From positions 1 through 11,440 of the forward strand of contig JBEKTY010000214.1 of the NCBI GenBank assembly GCA_049515555.1: a stretch of DNA of 11,440 nt. Direction: 5' to 3'. How positions within the stretch are numbered: the stretch's first letter is position 1; every line of letters starts with the position of its first letter. The notes beneath the pieces are model-generated. The model worked only from the letters and a program-made list of their open reading frames with translations. It was not told the origin of the DNA and ran no database searches. Below, one piece after another: positions 1 to 5,447 of the stretch. Origin of the DNA: JBEKTY01 sp049515555 (GTDB taxonomy: Bacteria; Planctomycetota; Planctomycetia; Pirellulales; Thermoguttaceae). A program made the position numbers and the translations under genes.

Positions 1-98
1 AGGTGTCCGAGGAAGCAAAGGCGAGCGTCCGGCTGTTGCGACATACCGTCCTACCCAAGTGGAACTACACCATTCGCCACCACAACCCAAACGGCTAA
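1..98 (+). CDS. 3' end of ISAzo13-type transposase (partial)
   Basis: The window opens inside a reading frame (codons from base 3) that ends at TAA 96-98. The last 31 residues include the segment LPKWNYTIRHHNP. A terminal W-N-Y-T-[IL] block preceded by a 'VS-E-A' stretch is how I remember the C-terminus of the ISAzo13 / 'Rhodopirellula transposase' DDE family, which is very common in planctomycetes. The protein would be the transposase that moves this IS; the catalytic DDE core lies upstream of the window. The stop is followed directly by a likely IS end (91-121), and the transporter remnant on the opposite strand stops at 100-102. The IS therefore appears to have inserted into that transporter gene. 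The identification rests on a short tail, so it is moderate. Confidence 0.55.
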   Translation, partial: VSEEAKASVRLLRHTVLPKWNYTIRHHNPNG

Positions 99-121
99 GT
101 TATTTCTTAACAGCTTCTAAG
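91..121 (+). repeat. Probable right end of the ISAzo13-type element
   Basis: The stretch begins ACGGCTAAGTT and ends ACAGCTTCTAAG, just past the transposase stop. It also supplies the last codons of the truncated transporter on the minus strand. The two repeats around the aldo/keto reductase gene (9619-9685 and 10829-10899) share the outer parts: TAAGTT at the left and an ACAGC...AAG block at the right (about 15 of 21 bases). That suggests all three are ends of related elements. The matching left end is outside the window. Confidence 0.4.
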
Positions 122-345
122 ACGCACAGATCGACGGCCGGTGTCGCGAGGTAGGCGGAGAGCAGATGGGGCACCGCGCAAGCGGCCAATGCCACGTTGA
201 ACAGCAACATACCCAACAAAGAGAACATCGCCCAACCGTGTTCCCATTGCCAGCGGCGCGTGAGCGTCATGGGGAGCATGAAACTGCCTTGCAGGAATCC
301 GGCCGCCAACACGAGTCCCAGACCAATGGCAAGCTGCTGCGTCAC
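100..345 (-). pseudogene. RhaT-like sugar/H+ symporter, N-terminal fragment
   Basis: The fragment has 81 codons from a GTG at 345-343, which has an AAGGA ribosome-binding site 8 bases upstream. Two hydrophobic segments are visible: about residues 4-22, and about 40-62 after the motif RRWQWEHGW. The pattern 'small hydrophobic helix, FMLPM, RRW-WEH-W, second helix' matches the N-terminus of the L-rhamnose/proton symporter RhaT family in the drug/metabolite transporter superfamily, which normally has about 330-350 residues and 10 helices. Only about a quarter remains. The frame reads out through the IS end at 91-121 and stops, giving an artificial tail EAVKK. It lies 79 bases downstream of the ribokinase on the same strand. 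The pair was probably a sugar uptake and phosphorylation operon before the IS insertion. Two helices cannot make a working transporter. Confidence 0.55.
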
Positions 346-424
346 GGCTTCGATCCTTTCTGTTCCTTGCTGGCTATATGTTCGCGTCCACGCCGAGCAC
401 GGAGCCAGGACGCCTGGGCGCGCC

Positions 425-1381
425 TCACAACACCTGCCCCGGCGCGAAGGCCTGTGCCGCTTGCAGCACCTTGGATAAATGCGTATCGACCTCCGCGCGG
501 CGGCAGTAGGACTCGATCGTCTCACGGCGCTGGGTGGAGAGCGAGGCCGCCGTGACGCCCAGCGCAATGGATTCCAGGACCGGTCGGCTTTCGCTGAGTC
601 CCACCGCGAGCCCAGCGTTGAAGGCATCGCCCGCACCCACGCTATCGACCACTTGCAGCGGCAGGGCGGGCACCAACTGCACGCCCGCGGGAGAGGCCCA
701 CAGGACGCCTTTCTCGCCGCGCGTGAGCATAACGTGCTCGACACCCAAGGCCAGCAATCTCTGAGTCGCCTCGTAGTCGGAAATCGGATCATCGGGCCGC
801 AGCCCCAGGCACACGCGGCTCTCGCGCTCGTTGGGTGTCAGCGCAAACACGTTGTTCAGGTCGTGCCCGCGCAGGTCCGCGGCCGGCGCTGGGTTGAGGA
901 TGAACTTCCGGCCGACGGCCTTTGCCGCGCGGGCAGCGGCCAGCGCGGTTTCCAAGGGTATCTCCAGAGGCGACAGCGTGACCTCGGCCCGACGGATTTC
1001 CTCGGTGTGCGTCTGGATGTCGACGGGCAGGAAGTCGCCGTTGGCACCCATGTCGATGACGATCAGGTTCGTACCCCGCGCGCTGAACACGATGAAGCCC
1101 ACGGCGGTCGGCAGCGTGTCGGAGCGCAACACGGCATGTCGTTTCACGCCTTCGCGCTGGAGCAGTCGGAGAAACTCATCGCCGAAGGCGTCTCGCCCAA
1201 TCTTCCCGAGGAAGGTTGTGTCCGCCCCGAGCCGAGCCGCACAGGCCGCCATGTTGGATCCCTTGCCGCCGTGCGTAGTGTGGTAATTGCGTCCGACGAC
1301 CGTCTCGCCTTCCAGCGGGATGCGGTCCACGTCCATCACCAGTGCTACAATGTAACTGCCGACAACAGTGATTTCACTCAT
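425..1381 (-). CDS. rbsK: Ribokinase-like PfkB-family sugar kinase
   Basis: The protein has 318 residues, a normal length for ribokinase. It would use ATP to phosphorylate ribose or a related sugar in the cytoplasm. Visible signatures are the first PfkB motif GGKGSN at 38-43 followed by AACAARLG, NPAPA at 163-167, the phosphate/Mg-associated N-E-x-E motif at 184-187, TRGEKG at 220-225, and the second PfkB motif VVDSVGAGDAF at 244-254 with the catalytic-base Asp at 252. The ATG at 1381-1379 is chosen because homology begins there (EITVVGSY). The frame stays open further upstream, but that extension looks unrelated and would overlap the promoter. A weak AGGTG lies 5 bases before the ATG. A truncated RhaT-like transporter follows on the same strand. 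The exact sugar cannot be read from sequence; another PfkB sugar kinase is possible. Confidence 0.85.
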   Translation of the reverse strand: MSEITVVGSYIVALVMDVDRIPLEGETVVGRNYHTTHGGKGSNMAACAARLGADTTFLGKIGRDAFGDEFLRLLQREGVKRHAVLRSDTLPTAVGFIVFSARGTNLIVIDMGANGDFLPVDIQTHTEEIRRAEVTLSPLEIPLETALAAARAAKAVGRKFILNPAPAADLRGHDLNNVFALTPNERESRVCLGLRPDDPISDYEATQRLLALGVEHVMLTRGEKGVLWASPAGVQLVPALPLQVVDSVGAGDAFNAGLAVGLSESRPVLESIALGVTAASLSTQRRETIESYCRRAEVDTHLSKVLQAAQAFAPGQVL

Positions 1382-1474
1382 TGCCGCACCTGACGAGTCG
1401 TTTTTGGCAATGCACCGTGAATCGCATGGGGTGTCTGAGTTTCTCGCCTTTTTCGCCAAGAGACGCGGGTTGCG

Positions 1475-1504
1475 AGTATATTGCATAGGTAACCATTTTG
1501 CCAA
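1475..1504 (-). promoter_or_regulatory. Sigma-70-type promoter for the ribokinase gene
   Basis: On the minus strand there is TTGGCA (-35, 5/6 match, 1504-1499), an 18-base spacer, and TATACT (-10, 5/6 match, 1480-1475). Transcription would begin near 1468, leaving a leader of about 87 bases before the ATG at 1381. Assigned by eye from consensus match, spacing and position; not tested. Confidence 0.5.
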
Positions 1505-1616
1505 TCTATCAAGGGCCACCGATGCCGTCCAGCACGGCCGCTTTCTTTGCCGGTGTCAAGACCTTCAGAAGGCGCTGCCGGCTCTGCACATTGTTTGCTA
1601 GAGCAAGAGGCGAATC

Positions 1617-1670
1617 ACGGGCGCCGTCTATAAGAAGGCCGTAACCAAGCCGCTGCCGGCCGCCGCTGAG
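1617..1670 (+). pseudogene. Possible N-terminal remnant of a planctomycete tyrosine recombinase
   Basis: One forward frame reads TGAVYKKAVTKPLPAAAE. As I remember them, many planctomycete phage-integrase-type proteins begin with a very similar V-[FY]-K-K-x-x-T-K-P-L-P-x-x-A-E block followed by a 'RKG-RFARWK' segment. Here the resemblance stops after the Glu: the following residues (PGRSPSC...) do not continue the family pattern, and there is no ATG or GTG directly before it. This is at most a scrap of about 18 codons. It could be chance, since only a short match supports it. Confidence 0.3.
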
Positions 1671-1839
1671 CCGGGTCGTTCGCCTTCGTGTCGACATCTC
1701 ATACGTATCCCCTTCCATCAAACCACCCATTTCTCGGAGCGACGGCAGGCCACCGAACCTGCGGCGGTCACCCCATCCTCCGCGCGCAAGCGGGACGACC
1801 GGCGTCAAAAAGTCGGAAAACCTCCTGTTTTTCTTGACT

Positions 1840-1871
1840 GGCAGGCAATTTGACACTCCCGCCTGCCTTTT
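1840..1871 (+). terminator. Hairpin followed by a T run, terminator-like
   Basis: GGCAGGC (1840-1846) and GCCTGCC (1861-1867) form a perfect 7-bp stem with a 14-base loop, followed by TTTT (1868-1871). The shape fits a modest rho-independent terminator on the plus strand, but there is no obvious plus-strand gene just upstream. It may have belonged to a lost gene or be part of an IS end. Confidence 0.3.
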
Positions 1872-2033
1872 CAGCCGAAGGACAAGTAATTCATGGGCAT
1901 TGGGACGGCTTACACGGGGCCGGGTCGCAGTTTACGGCCACGGGGCTCTTGAGTATGGTTGCCCACTGGCCCCGGCGGTGGCGATGGTGTAACCTGATGG
2001 GAACAATATCGACGGTGAAACGCCTCGTCACGG

Positions 2034-2072
2034 GGACGAGAGCATTTCTCGTCCGGTCTTCCAATCGGAGGT
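2034..2072 (+). promoter_or_regulatory. Leader hairpin and strong ribosome-binding site of the small secreted protein
   Basis: GGACGAG (2034-2040) and CTCGTCC (2048-2054) form a perfect 7-bp stem with a 7-base loop. Twelve bases later comes GGAGGT (2067-2072), six bases before the ATG at 2079. The hairpin lies in the presumed 5' leader and does not cover the ribosome-binding site. It could stabilise the mRNA or mark an upstream boundary. The ribosome-binding site firmly fixes the start codon. Confidence 0.4.
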
Positions 2073-2078
2073 AATACA

Positions 2079-2471
2079 ATGAAGCGACTCTTGGCTGCCA
2101 CACTCGTTCTGGTAATCGTTGGACCGGCTGCCCTTGCCCGCGCCGACGACAAGCCCAACCCGACCGGCACTTGGAAGTGGACGGTAACGTACAACAATCA
2201 ATCCCGCGAGGCGACCTTGAAACTGAAATTGGACGGAGACAAGCTCAGCGGGGCCATGGTCGGACGTAACAATACGGAGACCGCGATCTCGGACGCCACC
2301 TACAAGGACGGCGAAGTTTCGTTCAAGGTCGTCCGCGAGCGGAATGGGGTGAAAATGACCTCGACCTACAAAGGAAAGGTGAGCGGCGACACCATCACCG
2401 GAAAGATTTCCACCGAGCGAGACGGCAACACGAACACCCGCGATTGGGAAGCCAAGCGGGCCAAGGATTAG
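2079..2471 (+). CDS. Small secreted beta-rich protein of planctomycete type
   Basis: The product has 130 residues. An N-terminal signal peptide is clear: Lys-Arg at 2-3, a hydrophobic stretch at about 4-20, and likely cleavage after ARA near residue 22. The mature part, about 108 residues, alternates short polar and beta-prone segments: GTWKWTVTY, ATLKLKLDGDKLSGAMVGR, VSFKVVRERNG, MTSTYKGKVSGDTITGKI and a final RDWEAKR. This looks like a small lipocalin-like beta-barrel or sandwich. I know proteins of this kind as frequent hypothetical proteins in planctomycetes; no biochemical role is established that I can name. The start is supported by GGAGGT six bases upstream. The gene ends in an isolated strong terminator at 2515-2542, so it is probably transcribed alone. 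No catalytic motif is visible; binding a small ligand or polymer in the periplasm is a guess. Confidence 0.8.
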   Translation: MKRLLAATLVLVIVGPAALARADDKPNPTGTWKWTVTYNNQSREATLKLKLDGDKLSGAMVGRNNTETAISDATYKDGEVSFKVVRERNGVKMTSTYKGKVSGDTITGKISTERDGNTNTRDWEAKRAKD

Positions 2472-2514
2472 CGCGTTCTCCAATCGCATCACGTTTTTTG
2501 GCCGGGACATTTGG

Positions 2515-2542
2515 AACCGCGTCGGGCTTGCCCGACGCGGTT
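2515..2542 (+). terminator. Strong intrinsic terminator hairpin
   Basis: AACCGCGTCGGG (2515-2526) pairs perfectly with CCCGACGCGGTT (2531-2542) around a CTTG loop, giving a 12-bp GC-rich stem 43 bases after the stop of the small secreted protein. The following tract (GTTCGTTGG) is only moderately T-rich. It is symmetrical and could work in both directions, separating this gene from the oxidoreductase downstream. Confidence 0.7.
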
Positions 2543-2705
2543 GTTCGTTGGCTGACTTCACCAAGGCAGAAGACCATGCGACTGTCTGGAATAAGCGCAG
2601 TGTCCCGCACTCAGAAAGTCCCTGCGGCGTCTGCCAACTTGACTTCTGCCCCGCCGTCAACTAACCTCCTGGCTGGTGTCCAGTTTCTCTATCAGGAGTC
2701 AGGTC

Positions 2706-4052
2706 ATGAAAAAGAGCGAAATGAAGCGTCGTGAATTTCTTAAGGGAGCGGCGGCTGCGGCCGCCGTTGCAACCGTTGTGCCCCGTTGCGCCGTGGCCCG
2801 CAGCGGCGAGAATCCGCCCAGCGAAAAGCTGAACATTGCCGGGATCGGCATCGGCGGGATGGGCGGGGGGGACATCGACGCCGTCGCGGGCGGCAACAAC
2901 ATCGTCGCGCTGTGCGACGTGGACATGAACTACGCGCGCGGCACCTTCGGCCGCCATCCCAAGGCGAAGCAGTTCCAAGACTTTCGCAAGATGCTTGACG
3001 CGATGGACAAGCAGATCGACGCCGTGGTGGTGGGCACGCCGGACCACAACCACGCGGTCACATCCATCGCCGCGATGAGGCACGGCAAGCATGTGTACTG
3101 CGAGAAGCCGCTGGCCCACTCGGTGTATGAGTGCCGTCAGATGGCCAAAGTGGCCAAGGAGCAGAACGTCGTCACACAGATGGGCAACCAGGGTCACTCC
3201 TTCGAGTCCTGCCGCCTGCTGGTCGAGTGGGTCCGCGACGGGGCCATCGGCAAAGTCCACACCATCCACTGCGGCTGCGCGGCCGTCAATTCGGCCGTGG
3301 GCGCCCTCGGTCAGCTCAAGCAGAAGCACAAGGTGCCCGACACTCTAAACTGGGACCTGTGGCTGGGCCCGGCACCGCAGCGCGACTACTGCCCGGCGTT
3401 TCTGCCCTACCAGTGGCGCGGCTGGGTGCCGTTTGGCAACGGCACGGTGGGCGACTGGGTGTGCCATGTGGTCGACCCGGTGTTCTGGGCCTTGGACCTC
3501 GGCGCCCCGAAGACTATCGTTTCCGACGTAAAGGACTACGACCCCAAGACGCAGGCCGAGGCCTTTCCGCCGGGCGAGAAGATCATTGTCGAGTTCCCGG
3601 CCAAGGGCGACCGTGGCCCGATCACCATGTACTGGTACAGCGGCACGGTCCACATTCCGCGCCCCGCCGATCTGGAGCAGGGCCGCAACCCGGTCGACAC
3701 CGGCGCGGTGGTGCTGGGCGACAAGGGTACGATCATGTACGGCTCGCACGGAGCGGGCGGCGTGCGGATCATCCCCGAAAGCAAGATGCAAGCCTACAAG
3801 CGGCCGGCCCAAAAGCTCCCCCAGGCCCCCGAGCACCACCAGGACTGGCTGCAAGCCATTCGCAAGGGAAAGAAGGCTGGGTCCGATTTCTCCTACGGCG
3901 GCCCGCTCACGGAAATCGCCATGCTGGGGGTGATCGCCAGCAAAATGCCCGGCACCAAGCTCGAGTGGGACGGCGAGGCCATGCGATTCACCAACTCCCC
4001 CGCGGCCAACGCGTTGGTCAACCCGCCGTATCGGACGGGATGGACGCTGTAG
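2706..4052 (+). CDS. Tat-exported Gfo/Idh/MocA-family oxidoreductase
   Basis: The protein has 448 residues. It begins with a Tat signal (KRREFLK at 7-13, then an Ala-rich core to about residue 31), so it should fold in the cytoplasm with its nucleotide bound and then be exported. The Rossmann domain follows: LNIAGIGIGGMGGGDI at 42-57 carries the glycine-rich NAD(P) loop, TPDHNHA is at 111-117, and the family EKP motif with its conserved Lys is at 133-135 (YCEKPLAHS). The C-terminal half has GDWVCHVVDPVFWALDL, with His254 and Asp257 as likely active-site residues. Such enzymes oxidise or reduce sugars and derivatives; the substrate cannot be read here. The start at 2706 is preferred because an AGGAG lies upstream and the Tat motif follows at the right distance; the in-frame codon at 2676 has no such support. 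A weak TTGACT at 2639-2644 could be part of its promoter. Confidence 0.85.
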   Translation: MKKSEMKRREFLKGAAAAAAVATVVPRCAVARSGENPPSEKLNIAGIGIGGMGGGDIDAVAGGNNIVALCDVDMNYARGTFGRHPKAKQFQDFRKMLDAMDKQIDAVVVGTPDHNHAVTSIAAMRHGKHVYCEKPLAHSVYECRQMAKVAKEQNVVTQMGNQGHSFESCRLLVEWVRDGAIGKVHTIHCGCAAVNSAVGALGQLKQKHKVPDTLNWDLWLGPAPQRDYCPAFLPYQWRGWVPFGNGTVGDWVCHVVDPVFWALDLGAPKTIVSDVKDYDPKTQAEAFPPGEKIIVEFPAKGDRGPITMYWYSGTVHIPRPADLEQGRNPVDTGAVVLGDKGTIMYGSHGAGGVRIIPESKMQAYKRPAQKLPQAPEHHQDWLQAIRKGKKAGSDFSYGGPLTEIAMLGVIASKMPGTKLEWDGEAMRFTNSPAANALVNPPYRTGWTL

Positions 4053-4365
4053 CAGCGAATCGACGATTGCGGCGGCCACTGAAAATGGACGCTAATGCGA
4101 CCCGCTCCGATACCGCCTGACCCCCTCAAGGAAGAGCACTTCGTTGTCGCTGCGGAAGCGAATCCCTGGGCGCATCGGTAGCGACAAACCAGCGCGCGAT
4201 GGGAAATGCGATGCTATTCCCCACGGCTGGCCGTATACCGTCGCGGGTGGCGCTATGAGCGTCGCATTCATGGTCATTGCCATGCGGGGATTCGTATCAT
4301 GCGCGATGGTCCAACGCTGGTGCCAACACTCGACGCCCACGCCAGCCATCAACCTCATCACTCGG
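4053..4365. other. Intergenic stretch with no recognised gene
   Basis: This gap lies between the end of the oxidoreductase (+) and the end of the hydrolase remnant (-). Frames here are either continuations of shadow frames or lack a start signal and family resemblance. A 6-bp inverted pair (GTCGCT near 4145 and AGCGAC near 4181) is too weak and too far apart to call a terminator. Confidence 0.45.
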
Positions 4366-5293
4366 TCACAGTTTCCCCGGTGCGGATTGGAGACGCACAA
4401 TCTGTCGGGCGACCGCCTCGTGGGTCGCGTTGAGTTGCCCCAGCGACGCGGCCTTCTCCGGATCGACCACACCGAAGCCGTCGATCGAAAACCGCGTGCC
4501 GCTGTCGTAGACTGTCCAGTCGTCAGCGATCGCGTCGGAAATGCCTTTGATCAGGGCCTCGGCTTTGGCAACCTCCGCGGCGGCGTTGCCCGCCTTCTTC
4601 GCCTCCGCGATCAGTCTCTCCAATCGCAAGAGATACTTCAAGTCGTCGATCCCCTCGCGGCTCCGCTCGCAATCCAGGGTGGGGTAGACAGTGGCGCCTT
4701 CGACGCGCACGACCGAGCCGTGCTCGTTCTTGCCCAGGTTGTAATACCACTCGACCTTCCCCCGGACGCCGTACTTGGTCATCTTCCAGAAAAACAAGCC
4801 GAAGGGAAATCGGCCGGTGCCGGCGTTGACGAACCAGGGGATGGCCGCCGTCTTGCCCTGCAGCTCCTCCAGGAACTTGCGGTTCAGCAGGTGGCGGCCC
4901 TTATTGTGGTTGTCGATACCGCTCCAGCCGTTGTTGAAGGTCGCCACGTTCAGCCACGGCGCCATGGCCATGACCTCCTGGTATCCATTCATGTCGCTCG
5001 TGGCGGCGATCTCGGGTAGTTCCTCCCAGGTGAGCCGCGCCAGCTTGCCGGCGATCTTCACTCCCTCGACGCCGCGGTTGGTCATCTCGTCGCCGATGCT
5101 CATCACGGTCGGCACACCGTGCCGCTTGACCTCCCCGCCGAGCGCCCGCATGACCTTGATGTACTTCTGCTGGAAGCGGCGGCTGTCCACGTTGCCGTAG
5201 CCGGCCAACGTGCTCAGCTCCAGCTCCATGGGGGTGGCGAAATAGAACACGGCCGGGTAGCCGGCCTGCTTGTACGCCTCGATGAACTCGCCC
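4366..5293 (-). pseudogene. DUF4091 / GH123-like glycoside hydrolase, 5'-truncated
   Basis: About 309 C-terminal residues remain. The part reads as the second half of a TIM-barrel glycoside hydrolase of the DUF4091/GH123-like kind. It has VMSIGDE at about fragment residues 64-70, whose Asp-Glu pair resembles the acidic pair used in GH123 catalysis. It also has a beta-strand region around RFPFGLFFWKMTKYG and KVEWYYN, and the family's C-terminal hallmark CERSREGIDDLKYLLRLERL (compare 'RWEALREGIEDYEYL'). The frame formally continues into the inverted repeat to a TTG, but those residues (RDSKRCCKTGT) are translated repeat, not protein family. No signal peptide or N-terminal domain is present, so the gene has lost its 5' part and promoter exactly at the repeat boundary near 5294. 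Intact relatives are secreted and act on polysaccharides. The missing half is not in this window. Confidence 0.7.
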
Positions 5294-5344
5294 TTGTGAG
5301 TCCCTGTTTTACAACACCTCTTGGAATCGCGCAAGTCTATTTAG
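5294..5344. repeat. Left copy of the 51-bp inverted repeat
   Basis: It runs from TTGTGAGTCCCTG at the outer side to GCAAGTCTATTTAG at the inner side. The reverse complement of 7896-7946 matches it at 50 of 51 positions; the only difference is C at 5329 against T in the other copy. Identity stops sharply at both sides. Hydrolase coding sequence begins directly at its outer (left) edge. Confidence 0.95.
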
Positions 5345-5447
5345 CAGAAGGGGCGTTGTGTGGAAGCCTCCGATCCCTCCTTGAGCAGGCGGCTCTTCGA
5401 GTTGCGTCCCGCAGGGGCAGAAGGAGTCGGGCATGGCGTCCGCTTCG

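Larger units (their letters stand above)
1520..2033. other. Gene-poor stretch of about 500 bases
   Basis: I find no convincing gene here. Apart from the possible recombinase scrap at 1617-1670 and the hairpin at 1840-1871, frames on both strands are short, lack good ribosome-binding sites and resemble no family I know. Together with the IS damage on either side it reads as decayed accessory DNA. Confidence 0.5.

Noticed and set aside
479..1393. Long plus-strand open frame (304 codons) over the ribokinase
   Set aside because: It is antisense to the ribokinase, whose PfkB motifs are intact. Its translation is Arg/Gln/His-rich with no family pattern, as expected for a shadow in GC-rich DNA.
1509..1856. 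115-codon minus-strand frame upstream of the ribokinase
   Set aside because: It crosses the predicted ribokinase promoter, has no good ribosome-binding site and resembles nothing I know.
3131..4120. 329-codon plus-strand frame inside the Gfo/Idh/MocA gene
   Set aside because: It is out of frame with the clear oxidoreductase, low in complexity and without motifs.
4144..5019. 291-codon plus-strand frame over the hydrolase remnant
   Set aside because: Most of it is antisense to the DUF4091 remnant. The first part, outside the remnant, has no ribosome-binding site and no recognisable domain.
5294..5334. TTG at 5334 as the start of the hydrolase
   Set aside because: The first 13 residues would be translated from the inverted repeat, with no ribosome-binding site or signal peptide. 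The gene is better described as truncated.
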